This document shows, in pieces, positions 49,380 through 62,280 of a stretch of 64,000 nt of DNA. The translations under genes and the position numbers were made by a program. The notes under the pieces were generated by a model. That model was not told the DNA's origin. It saw only the letters and a program-made list of their open reading frames with translations, and did no database searches. The stretch is from NCBI GenBank assembly GCA_008477525.1, contig SPDT01000010.1, positions 1,054,001 through 1,118,000 of the forward strand, read 5' to 3'. The stretch's first letter is position 1. Each line of letters opens with the position of its first letter. The stretch comes from Hypomyces perniciosus. Lineage: Eukaryota > Ascomycota > Sordariomycetes > Hypocreales > Hypocreaceae.

Positions 49380-49513
49380 ACCAGTGTCGAAAGGTGAAGA
49401 AGCATGAAAAATGAAAAAACTAACTAAAGTGCGAACTGCGAAGGGCTACTTAATTATTATCATTTACTATAAAGTGGCAATAGTGTAAGCTATTATTAAG
49501 TATATCTATATTA
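49380..49513 (-). repeat. Inverted end of a TGGCACAGA-family element
   Basis: The reverse complement from 49513 reads TAATATAGATATACTTAATA (mutated TGGCACAGACATGCCTGACA), then GCTTACACTATTGCCACTTT and GCAGTTCGCACTTTAGTTAG. Homology to the left end stops after ~180 bases, so this is probably the right terminal inverted repeat of an element, perhaps the one beginning at 45443. Confidence 0.6.
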
Positions 49514-52197
49514 ATTGCCCCGTTAAAAAATAACTATATCTTTATAGTCCTTTAATAATACAGTTCTTTAGCAATATTATTCTTTACTTTATATCCTCTT
49601 TTATTCCTATAATAATTTATAGTTATTAAATTTTATTATAAGTAATCTAAATTAATGCCTTTAGGTTGTTATTCTATTTCACTATTATCTAATAGTTTAT
49701 CTTTAATGCAGTTACCTTTTCCCGCAATTCTTTTACTATAGCCTGCAATTAATTAACTGTCTTTTTATATATAATAATATCTGCCCATAATGTAATAATT
49801 TATATCTTTAAATTAGTTATTTAGCCCTTTAGCTTTATAATTTAATATAAATATATATTAACTTTAAAACTAACTTTAATTTTATTAATATTTAAATTAA
49901 TTATATATCTTTTTAAAAGTTATTATTTATAAATAATAGTATTAGTTATTTTTAATAGTATTAGTTATTTTTAATAGTATTTTTATTTAAATTTTTAAGG
50001 CTTTTGAATTAATATTTTATAATAATATAATTAAACTAAATATTTTATTTAATTATAGTATCTTTTTTTTAATACTAAACTTTAAAAGTAATTTTAATAA
50101 TTTATCTTTTTATTATATTTAATAATAATTTATTATTACAACCTTTATTATTTTATTTATTTTCTGCTTTCCGTTATATATATTTAAGCAGATCTTTAAA
50201 ATATCTATCCCTATTATCGCTATATACTTTATTTATTGCATCTACCTTTAAGATTAAAGGGTTTAATATAGATAATTTACTGTCAGAAATAACGAACTCT
50301 AGAGTCTTATATTTCTTATAGGCTTTAATAGCAGTAGAAACACCTGACTTTTTTGGAGATTGATTTAGTATAAAGGCGATTGCTTTCGCCGGTGTTGTCC
50401 GGCTTTCTGGCCCCGCTACACGCCTCTTTGTTGGTGAAGTCACCTTTTTTTCTGCAGCTGATGCCGAGAACGACTATTGTCCGTCAACCGCTCGTCGCGC
50501 GTATCGTGGTGACGACGGTCCCGTTATATCTCTGAGCGGCAGGTATATTAGGACCTCCGTGACAGGTTTTTACCTTTTTTGTCTAAAGTGTTATCTATAT
50601 CTAAACCATTATCTGCCAGTTGCTAAGACCCTTTATAATATAAGCTTTAATGCCTAGTTATAATATCTTTATCCTGGCTTTAATTTTTTAAGTAATTTTT
50701 CAGGTCAATTGAATATTAATATAATTCTTTTAAAGAGATATTATAGTTGCTTAAAGCTTATAAAAGCTTTTCTTTATTATTTAAATAAATTAACTATATT
50801 AAATATAGGGAAAAGATTAATTATTTATTTAAATAGATATTACTTATACTTTTCTTAAAACTAGCTTTATTTATTTAATTAATTTAACTAACAGTATATA
50901 AATTAAAGACTTTTAGTTTTTAAAGTAAATCCTTTTTTTACCTGCTATTATAAGCTTTTTTATATTATAAGAATAAAACTATAATATTATTTTTGCCTAT
51001 AAAGTAAGTATAATTAAAATATATAGGCTAATCTTTAATACAGGAATTTACGTATAATATAAATCCTTTTAAATTTATTTTATTTAAAATATTTAATAAT
51101 AAAATTAAGATTAATATATTTACATTTATAGTAAAGTTACTATTATTAGGTAATAGTATACCTAAATTTATATTTAAAGAGGGTAAAGTATATAGTTTTA
51201 ATATTATAGTAAATATTAATTAAACACTAAAAAATAATATAAAAAACTATAGAATCTAAAAGGCTAAATTTCTTTTTATATATAAATAGAAATTAATTAT
51301 TGATAAATTTAAAAAGGAGGTATTAAATAATATTAATTATATTAAGACTGTTTTTATAAAATTATATTAATAATACTTTTATTAATTAAAGCAGTAGTTA
51401 TTATATCCGCGCTCCTTTTAAAGTAATTAAAGCAGAGATTATTATTATTAAAATTTACTTTTTTAAACTAAACTATATTTATTATATAATAAATAATATT
51501 AAATATAATCTAGTTTATAATAAAGGTAAAATATTAAATTAATGCTTTTATATTTAAATATTAGCCTTTTATTTAATAATAGCTTTAATATAGCTTTTTA
51601 TATATAAAGTTATTAAAGATTTAATATATTAATAGAAAAGTTTATTTTTTTCTTTTAACTTTTATAGTATATATTTAATTATATAAATTAATTTATTATA
51701 ATTATTATTTTAGTTTATTAGATATATATTAGTTATTTATTTTTATAAATATTACTTAAAATAGTTTAAAAGTTTATTAAATTTTACAGCTTTTAATTAT
51801 TAAAATAATAGATATTATAAGTTATACTGCTATAAAAGGCTAAAATAGTTGGAATTAGTTAGGCGGCTTGGATCTGCTTTATTTTAAATAAAGTATATTA
51901 TTATTATTATTATTGTTATTATTATTATTAATACTTAAAGCTAGGTAGTATTGCAGTATATTTAAACTGTCTTTGCGATTAAATAATATTATATATTGCG
52001 TTAGTCTATGCTATATATAATTAAAAAGTAAAATTACTATTTATTATTATAAAGGTAATTAATAACTAATATTAAAAAGTAAAGAAGCGTAAAAATAAAA
52101 AAACTAACTAAAGTGCGAATTGCGAAGGGCTACTTGATTATTATTATTTACCACAAAGTGGCAACAGCGTAAGCTGTTGTCAGGCATGTCTGTGCCA
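49514..52197 (-). mobile_element. TGGCACAGA-family element copy, minus strand
   Basis: On the minus strand the copy starts at 52197 with TGGCACAGACATGCCTGACA and aligns for about 2 kb with the plus copy starting at 57711 (for example ATCGCAAAGACAGTTTAAAT is shared). Near 50,568 it reaches TGTCACGGAGGTCC and the GC-richer island. Its far end is not clear; it meets the inverted end at 49513. Confidence 0.65.
50174..50443 (-). CDS. Surviving 89-codon transposon reading frame
   Basis: An 89-residue basic frame on the minus strand (MTSPTKRRVAGPESRTTP..., ending FKDLLKYI), lying in the GC-rich island of the TGGCACAGA-family copy. The equivalent sequence in the other copies is destroyed by stops. 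Upstream on the same strand the frame continues in the same style (LPLRDITGPSSPRYARRAV) broken by one TAG. It looks like the N-terminal, charged part of a transposon-encoded protein; I cannot assign a family, and it is unlikely to be functional. Confidence 0.4.
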   Translation of the reverse strand: MTSPTKRRVAGPESRTTPAKAIAFILNQSPKKSGVSTAIKAYKKYKTLEFVISDSKLSILNPLILKVDAINKVYSDNRDRYFKDLLKYI

Positions 52198-52507
52198 TCT
52201 CTTTTAAGGATTTATCTTCATGTATTTTTATTCTCTTACTTATTAATAGCATCTTATCGTAGTAAATATATTTATTAGCCTACTTTATCGACTACTAATA
52301 GTCTATAAAAATATATAAAGAAAATGCAGATATAATTAAAGAGTTTAAGTTAATAAATTTAAAAGTATATATTAAAGATTTTATATAGGTTTATTTATTT
52401 ATTATCTTTTTTCTATATTAAGCGGTTTATTTTAAAGTATTTAATCTTTTACTATACCTTTTTATTAACTATAAATTAATATAAATCCTCTTTTAATCTA
52501 TTAGCTA

Positions 52508-52870
52508 CAGGGTTGTGAAATTAATTAGTAGTTTTTCGTTTTTCGTTTCGTTACTATTAACTATTTCGTTATTCGTTATTCGTTAACGAGGTACCTTCCT
52601 TAGTAGTGAGACTACTAACGAAACGAAGGAAATGTAATATAGCTATTTTTAAATTATCTAAAATAGCTATATTAAATATAAATATATAGGGTAATAGCCT
52701 ATAATTATAACTATGAATATAAAATATATAGAGAATTTTATATATTATATAATTTATAATATAAATAATAGTTAGTTTTTTCGTTAATTAACGAAACTAC
52801 TCGTTATTACTAGTAGTTTCGTTTTCTTCAGGCCATTAACGAAACGAATAGTAACGAATTCACAACCCTG
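52508..52870. mobile_element. hAT-like MITE (363 bp)
   Basis: Bounded by CAGGGTTGTGAA and its exact reverse complement TTCACAACCCTG. The subterminal regions are packed with TTCGTTA/TAACGAA repeats, as in hAT elements. Flanks ATTAGCTA (left) and a nearby TTTAGCTA (right) hint at an 8-bp target duplication, but they are not cleanly placed. It has no coding capacity. Confidence 0.75.
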
Positions 52871-53404
52871 AAATTTAGCTATAGCTTTATATTAAATAAT
52901 TAACTATACTATAAAGGCTTTTAATTAATTTAAGATTTATTAAACACGCTTAGCTATAGTATTTACTTTATAAAACTTTTCTTTTAAGTAATAAATAAGT
53001 TTAATAGGTAAAGGTTTAAAGGTTTAATTTTTAAATATAAGTAAAAACTATAATTTATTAAAAATAATAAAGTTTTTATTATTTTAAATATTTAATTATT
53101 TTAAATAAACTTTATAAATAGTAATTAATTTATTTAATTATTTTAAGAAAAATTTATAAACTATTTAAAACATTACTTTATTTTTATATTTAATAATTTA
53201 ATTATTTAATTTTACTATTAATTTTTAAATAATAAATTAAAAAACATTTAAAGTACATTTTAAATCATTAAAATTATTACTTTTAGAATTGAAATATAAA
53301 TTAAATATTTTAATTTAATATAATTATTTTTAAAGCTTCATATAAAGTATAAATATATAAAATAAAAATATTAATAAGTTTTTTTATATTAAAGATATAA
53401 ATAG

Positions 53405-53674
53405 TATCACGGGTTAGACCCAATTAGGAAGGACCTCGGCTATGCCGAGCCCGGCACTACAATTCCCCACATCTCCCGGACCAGCTAATGCAGATATATA
53501 CACATCAGGCACCGCGTACAAGCCGTAGGCCTACGCGCATATACACCACTGCACTATAGATCGATATATATATAGCTAGATAGTCCCCCTTCCTTTTCCC
53601 TTGCTCCTTAGCTTTGAATAGACAATTCTACGGCGCCCTATCATCAGTTACTGTGAGAGGCTACGCCCATTACA
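53405..53674. repeat. Solo LTR with 5-bp target duplication
   Basis: 270 bases starting TATCACGGGTTAGACCCAAT (TGTCACGG-like with one C-to-T on the complementary strand) and ending CTACGCCCATTACA. AATAG occurs directly on both sides (53400-53404 and 53675-53679). GC content is far above its surroundings. Typical of a solo LTR left by recombination. Confidence 0.82.
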
Positions 53675-56600
53675 AATAGTAATAAAATAATATATTATTA
53701 AGATATTTTTATAAACTAAGTTTTATTAATTATAGTTAAATAATAATATAATATAATCTATTAAAATATTACTTTAAGCTTATAATAATGTTAATAATAG
53801 TTTTAGAAATCTTTAAAAAGTAAATTTATTTAACTTTATTTAAAAATATAAATTATAACTTTTAATAAAAGTATTTAAATTAATTACTATTTATAGTTAT
53901 TAATATATATAAATAAAAAAGTTTAGTATTTATATGTATTTTAAATATCCCTTTAATTTAAAAGACTATATTTAATATATAATTTATATTTTTATTTTAT
54001 TTATTAATAAAAAGAAAAGTTATTTTTAATAATATATTTAATGATTATAAATTTAAAAGTTTTATATTACTGCTTTTAAATTATATTAAATGCTTTTAAG
54101 CTATTATTAAATATTTAAATTTTAAAGCGCTAATAATATTATATTTATTATATTTAATATTTTATAGGCTTTATTAACTATTCTATTAATTAATATATTT
54201 AAATTTAAAATTAAACTATTAATTATTATAGTAAATATAATTTTATTATTTATATTTTTTTTTATTTTAATATAAATATAAAAATTAAAGTAGCTTTTTA
54301 AAGGTAAAGGTTTTTTGTTTTCCTTTAATTAATTATTATTTGAATATAACTTTATTAAAATATTTTAAAATCTTTTATTTAATATATTAAACTTTACTGC
54401 TTTTAATTTAAATTAAGAAATAATTTAAAACTTATATTAAAATAAAAATTTATATTAATAAATTTATTTTTAATTTAATACTTTAATAATTATATAGTAT
54501 TTTAAGTTTTTATAATTTATAATATTTTTATTTTTATTTTTTATATTTTAAAGTTTAAAGTATTATTTTTTTTAATAATTTAATAACAATTAATAGCTTT
54601 TTATTATAAATGTTATAATTACATTTAATAAATAAACACTTTAATAATAAATATATTATTACTTATAAAATATTATTTTTATTATATTAAAAACTGTATT
54701 ATTAAATATTGAATTTAAAGTATTTATTTTTAAAAAAAAAATTATTATAATTAAAAAAAGTAAAGATTAAAGTAGTTATAAATTAGGTCTTAATATAGTT
54801 AAATATAGTAATATAAAATTCTATTTAATTTTATAATATATTTTTTAAAAGACTATTTAAAGGCTTTTAAATATTAAAAAAGTCTTTAATAAATTAATAA
54901 TAAAAATTTCTATAGTTTAAAAAATATTAAAGTTTATAAAGGTTTAAAAGTCTTTTTTAATTTATAATTATAGTGATTTTTTTAAAGTTTATTTCAATAC
55001 TATTATTTATAATAATTAAATTAAAGTATTTTATTTTTATTATTTTAAATTTATATTTCTTAATATTAATTTAAAAGCTTATATTAATTAATTAATTTAT
55101 AACTTTATATATATATTATTAATATTCCTTTAATATAATTAAATAAATTATAATATTATTACAGTAAACCATATAAATTGTATTAAATAAATTATAAAAA
55201 CTATAATTAATATAATATTAAAAAAAGCTAAAATATTATAAAAATTAAAAAATATAATAAAAGTTTTAAATAATATAAATTAAATTATAAATACTATTTT
55301 TTATTTATATCCTTTTATAATTTTAAATTTATTAAAAGCAGTTATTATATTTAATTTAACATAAAATTTAATATTATATAAAGTATTTAATATTTTTTAA
55401 ATTAATAATAGTAAATAATAATTTTTTATCGTAATATTATTAAAGCTTTAATAATTTTATTAAATATAAATACTTTTTTTAAGTTTTATAATAAAAAATA
55501 CAAAAAGCAGTTTATTTTACTTTAAATCTATTAATAAATCCTTTAATTAAATTTTTATTTAATTACTTTTTTATAATTTAAAATTTATTTAATAATATTA
55601 AATAGTTTTTCTTTAATATAATAATTCTTTTTTTAATAAAAGTTTAATTTTATAATTTTATAATCTTTTTAAAGGAAGTTTATTTATTAATTATAAAAAA
55701 AAGTTAATAATTTTATTTTATAGTTAACTAAAAAGTTTCTTTTAAATATTACTTTTTATTAAATTTAGCTTTACTTTTATAAATTTATTAATATTAGACT
55801 TTCATATTTTTAAAAATTGCTTTCTGCTATAATAATATATAAAGAAATTATAAAAAGCTATCAAGAATAATATTTATACCGCTATAAAGCTGCTTTATTT
55901 TTATAATATATTTATAAAGGTATTTCTATTAAGCTTTAATAGTTAATATACTTTATATTCCTACTTTTATATATTTTCTATTAAATCTATTTAAATTAAT
56001 TTTATATATTAAATAAATAAATCTTTATAAAATTAAATACATAATCTAATAATAGATATTTAAATATTTAGTAATTTAAATCGCTTATATAGCGCTACTG
56101 CTATAAGCTTATTAAGTATTAATATATTTAATTTAAAGAGTTATATTAGGTTATATTAATATAAATATTAATAGCTATTAGCTATAAGCGTTATTAAAGC
56201 TAGTATTAAAGGCTTATTGAATATTATTTATACTTTAATCTCTAATCTTTACAGTTATTAAAATTAATAAATATAATAGTAATTTTTTGTTAATATTAAT
56301 ATAAAGTTAATATATAGGTCCCTTTTTCCCTATTGAAGTATTATCTTTTTTAATATATTTTTAATATAGACTTAAAACCTAACTGTCTTTTTAATGTTCT
56401 TTTTTACCCTTTTTAATATATTATTTTATTTCTCGCTAGCAGTATAAAATATTAACTTTGAAGGTTTACTTAAAATATTAATACTATATAGAATAATTAT
56501 TAAACTAGGAATTATTAATATAGTGCAGGTTTAAAGGCAATAATTTACTTAATAATATTATAAATTAAAGGTAACTGTTAATATAGGCCAATTAATATTA

Positions 56601-56929
56601 AGATTATATTACTATAGCTATAGCATTTTAAAAAATAAATAGGTTTTAATTTAAAAAATTAATAATAAAAAATATAGTATAGATAAATAGTAATTTACTA
56701 TTTATAGCATTTAAAATTAATAATTTATTATTCATAATAATCTATTATATTTATAAAGGTATTACATTTATAGGCTATGTTAATATTTTATTGCGCTTTT
56801 TAATATAATATTATTAAAAAACTACTCTTTTCCCTGCTTTCTTATATTAAAGGCTATATCTTTACAAGTAAATATATTGCTAAAGGTGACTAATCTTATA
56901 ATAAAGCTAATCTTATTGTCACGACGTGA
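53675..56929. other. AT-rich sequence, not classified
   Basis: More than 3 kb with GC near the lowest in the window, no frames, no clear element ends. Probably very old repeats beyond recognition by eye. Confidence 0.5.
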
Positions 56930-57100
56930 TCGAGGAAAGCTCTTAAAGCAGAAAAAGTGGGATGAAAAAGACTAACTAACGGAGCTAACTGAAGGAGAAG
57001 CAAAGCTATATTATGCAGTGTCATCTATCATAAAGTGGCAACAGCTCTCCAGCTGTTGTCAGGCATATCTGTGCAGCTGTCGTCAGGCACCTCTATGCCA
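56930..57100 (-). repeat. Inverted end of a TGGCACAGA-family element, second subtype
   Basis: The reverse complement from 57100 reads TGGCATAGAGGTGCCTGACG, then a second related unit ACAGATATGCCTGACAACAG and GAGAGCTGTTGCCACTTTAT. It matches the left end at 57711 for about 200 bases (including TCTCCTTCAGTTAGCTC), then diverges, so it is a true terminal inverted repeat. GC is relatively high. Confidence 0.7.
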
Positions 57101-57710
57101 CTTATTAATATAGCGTAGGAATAGGTTTTTATAGTATAATAAGTTATTTCTTCAAACTGGGAAGTGCTAGTACTATAGGAATTAGGGAATAGGAACTTCT
57201 AGTACTGGTATACCTTTTCCCTGGCTTAAAGTATATACCCTGCTTTAAGGCGCTATAGTGCTATTGCTTTAATATATTCTATATTTTAAAAAGCCGCTAC
57301 TATATCTTTATAAAGTTTAAAGTCTTATAGTATTAGCTTTTTACTTTTCTATATAATTATTAACTATATATTAGCCACTATAATAGTAATATAGGTTATA
57401 AAGTTATTAGTATTCTTTATATTATAAAGTAAAGGATATAAGATTTCATTATATAAGATTATATATATCTTTTTACTTTAAAAGGTTTAATTTATTTTAT
57501 GGCAGGGCTTATTAAAAAGTATAGTTACAGTTTAACTCTTTAAATTTATAGTTGCCTTTAAGATTAATGTAATAGGCTTACTTTTTAAGGTTATTATAAA
57601 CTTTTTAACTAAAAGTTCTTTAAACAAACTAGTTATCTTTGCTTATAAGCTTATTGCTTTTATTAATAAAGGCAGCAGCTTTTTTTTAAATACTTTAAAG
57701 TAAAAGGTAT
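57101..57710. other. Spacer between two element ends
   Basis: 610 AT-rich bases between an inverted end and a left end of the same family. No frame or repeat recognised. Confidence 0.5.
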
Positions 57711-60700
57711 TGGCACAGAGGTGCCTGACGACAGCTGCACAGATATGCCTGACAACAGCTCGAGAGCTGTTGCCACATTAGAATAGATGACAATATATAA
57801 TATAGCTTTACTTCTCCTTCAGTTAGCTCTATTAATTAATCTTTTTTATCCTAATTTTTCTGCTTTAAAAGCTTTCGTTAATTATATTATAACAATTGGT
57901 AGCAATTTCACCTTTTGATTGTATATAGCATAGACTCATGCAGTATACAATACTATTTAATCGCAAAGACAGTTTAAATACATTGAAAATACCACCTAGC
58001 TTTAAGCGCTGGCAATAATAATAACAATAATATACTTTATATAAAATAAAGTAAATCTAAGCCGCCTAACTAATTTTAACTATCCTGGCCTTTTTATAGC
58101 AGTATAACTTATAATATCTATTATTTTAATAATTAAAAGCTGTAAAATTTAATAAACTTTTAAACTATTTTAAGTAATATTTATAAAAATAAATCATTAA
58201 TATATATCTAGTAAACTAAAATAATAATTATAATAAATTAATTTATATAATTAAATATATACTATAAAAGTTAAAAGAAAAAAATAAACTTTTCTATTAA
58301 TATATTAAATCTTTAATAACTTTATATATAAAAAGCTATATTAAAGTTACTATTAAATAAAAGGCTAATATATAAATATAAAGGCATTAATTAAAGGTTT
58401 TATATTTACTATAGACTAGATTACATTTAATAGTATTTATTGTATAATAAATATAGGTTAATTTAAAGAGGTAAATTTTAATAATAATAGTTATTACTTT
58501 AATTACTTTAAAAAAAGCGTAAATATAATAATTACTGCTTTATTTAATAAAGGTATTATTAATATAGTTTTATAAAAAAAGTCTTTTAATATAGTTAATA
58601 CAATTTAATACTTTTTCTTTAAATCCTTTAATAATTAATTTCTATTAATATATAAAAAGAAATTTAACCTTTAAAATTCTATAGTCGTTTATATTACTTT
58701 TTACTATTTAATTAATATCTATTATAATATTAAAATTATATACTTTACCCTTTTTAAATATAAGTTTAAATATATTAGTATTAAATAGTAGTAACTTTAT
58801 TATAAATTTAAATATATTAATTTTAGTTTTATTAAATATTTTAAATAAAATAAACTTAAAAAGGTTTATATTATATTTAAATTCCTTTATTAACGATTAA
58901 TTTATATATATTAGTTAAAATTACGTTATAAATAAAAATAATATTATAGTTTTATCTTTATAATATAAGAAAGCCTATAATAATAAATAAAAAAAGGATT
59001 TATATTAAAAATTAAAGGTCTTTAATTTATATAATATTAATTAAACTAATTAAATAAATAAAATTAATTTTAATAATAATATAAGTAATATCTATTTAAA
59101 TAAATAATTACCTTTTTCCTATATTTAATATAATTTATTTATTTAAATAATAAAAAAAGGCTTTTATAGGCTTTTAGTAACTATAATATCTTTTTAAAAG
59201 AATTATATTAATATTTAATAGATTTAAAAAATTACTTAAAAAACTAAAACTAAAATAAAGATATTATAATTAAATATTAAAGCTTATATTATAAAAAGTT
59301 TTAGTAATTAATAGATAATAGTTTAGATATAGATAATACTTTAAATGTAAAGGTAAAAATTTGTTATAAAGGTTTTAATATACCTGCCACTTAAAGATAT
59401 AATAGGACTATTATTACTATAATATATATAATAAATAGTTAATAGAGAATAGTTATTTTTAGTATCAGCGATACTGCTTTTGATTAAAAGACTGCTATTA
59501 TAGTAAATAATATAATAGCTAAAATAGATACAAAATTATTTTTATAAACACCTTTTTTAATTTATTTTATAGGCAGTATATATATTAATATTGTTAAAGA
59601 AAAAGATAATATAATAAAAATAATTTATTTTTAAGTTTATTAAATATATTATTGAATAAAGGCTGTAATTGCAGATAATAATATTTAGGATAATACATAG
59701 TTAAATTTAAATTAAAGGCAATTAATTTTTTTAATTAAATGCTTTAAAAAAAGAGGAGATTATCTTTTATAAAGGATAGTATATTTATAAAAATATAATT
59801 TATTTATAAATGCTTTTTATACTTACGCTATTATAAACTATATAAAAGAGATTTATAAAAGTATATCCTTTTTTTGCGTAAAAAGGCTATAAAATAATAT
59901 AAAACTGAATTATTAATATAATAAATAAATAAATATAAAAAAGGCTTACTTTTCGCTAATAGATTAATACTTTTATGAATAGATTTAAAATAAATATAAG
60001 CTAAGTATAAAGGCTGTTAAATATAATAATATATAATTATAAAGAATATATATAAGGCAACGCGGTTTATAGATTTATTATAATAGTTATATATTTAATT
60101 AAAGTGTATAATTTATAATTAAATAAAGCAGTAATATTATAAATATATAATCGACTAGCACCATAACTTTATATAAAAGTAATAAAGCTATATTTATATA
60201 TTAGACTATATATTTAGCTATAAAAGTTAAAAGAGAAAACTATAATATAGCAGGATAGTCTATTATTAACAGTTTAATAATAAAAATAAAGGAATACTGG
60301 TAAACTTTAATAAAAAGGCTGCAGTATATTAAACTAAATAATATATTAATAACTGCAATAATAGCCAGCCTATTAACCTTTATTATTTTGTTTAATATAA
60401 TAACTAGTAAAAGGATAATATACCTTTAAAGGCAGTAGTAAAATAAATAAAGTAAATATTAATTTAAATTTATTTAATTAAAAAAGTTAATTAAATAAAT
60501 ATTACAGGAAAGTAGTTTTAATAAATTTATTTAACTAGCATTTTAATAAAAACGCTAATAAACTAATATTTTAATATTTTAACTATACTATTAACTAAGC
60601 CTATATTTTATATAAAGATAACTATATAGATAAAAAGTATAATATTAATATACTTAAAGATAATAACGTCATAATCTAAAAACTTAAAGATAACCTAATA

Positions 60701-62280
60701 TATAAAGATATAGGCAATTTTAAACTTACATTTAAAGACTTATAATAAATAAAGGATTTATTTAAGTAAATCTAAATAGTAGTTAAATCTTTATTTATAC
60801 TTTTAGATATTCTTAAACGCTTAAAGTATTAGTTATATTAGAAAGTATTTAATAGTAATAATACTTTATAGTAATATTTAAAGATACTAGGAGTATATAT
60901 AAAAGAGATTTTAAACTTTAAAAAAATAAAATATTATATATATTATATATAGTTTATTACTTAATAGGCATTATTTAATTATTTAAATTTTATCAAATAA
61001 TATCTAGTAAAGGTAATAATAAAAGAAATAGATTTAGTTATTAAAGCGCGCTTAATTTATAAAAGTATAGGATGAAAAAGATTTACAGTATATATTTATA
61101 CCTTTTTTAATATATATTTATAAGCTAGTTTATAGGCTATAGCTTTTTGGGTATTGGCTAATATAAAGTACTTTACTTTAATTATAAATAAAGATTAGTT
61201 AAAGTTTTAGCTGGGTATTTATATATTTAAAGTTAAGCTATAGCCTATTAAAAAATTAAAAAGTATAATAAAATTAAATTAATAGGCTATATTTATAATT
61301 TATCTCTATAGCGAAACTGTAATTAATAAAAAAAGTAAAGTATAGTATATATATAAATATAAGTAACAAAAGGTTTGAGTTTATTGTTGCTATTAAAAAT
61401 ATAATAATTATATTTATATAAAGTCCTTTTAAACTTTAAAAAATAAACTATAACCTTACAATCCTGTTAAAATCTATATATATAAATGTAAGTATATATA
61501 AAAGCTAAAAAAGATTTTAAATATAAAATAATAGTAGCTATAATAGTAATACTGCCTTTATAATAATTTAATAAAGTTTTAATAATAGATTTAAAACTCT
61601 TTTAAAACTAATATTTTATTATAAAGTTAAACTTTTTTAAAGTTATAAATGCATTTATTTTATATAAAATATTATATATAATAATAGTAAATTTTTAAAA
61701 TACCTTATCAAAGATTAATTATAATATTTATTTAAATACCATAATGGAATTTAATTATAATATAGGAAATATATATAATATTACTTAATAGGATATTACG
61801 ATAAAAAGATATATAGCAGTAGACTTTTTAATAATAAAAGAATATTATAATAAATACTATACTCTATAATATAATATAAATACATTTAATAAAGCCTTTT
61901 TCATTAATTTAAATAACTTTAATATTTACGCTTATACTGCAGAGATTCTATTAATATTAAGTTATAGCCTAAAATTATTATATAATAAACTATTTATTAT
62001 TAAAAATTAATTAAATAGCTAAAAAAGAAATTATAAGCTTTAAAGGGGTATATATATATGTAAATAAGAATAATATAATAGGAAAGTTTATATAGGTAAT
62101 TGCCAATTATAATATATAGTATAATAAAGGTATAATTCTAGTAGAATATAATAAGTAAATAAAATATAGTTAATAGACAGTTAATAGTTATAATAACTAG
62201 TAAATAAGCTATATTTTATTAATATATATAATAAAAAAGTAATTAAAGAAATATTTAACCCTTTATATATAACAGGTCAA
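57711..62280 (+). mobile_element. TGGCACAGA-family element, subtype 2, running right
   Basis: Starts TGGCACAGAGGTGCCTGACG, with the doubled terminal unit seen at 57100. The next ~2.5 kb align with the minus copy from 52197 and, more distantly, with the copy at 45443, including the segment near 59,370 that corresponds to the GC island at 50.5 kb. Everything is broken by TAA/TAG. Whether the gypsy sequences farther right belong to the same element or to a separate insertion is not resolved. Confidence 0.6.
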
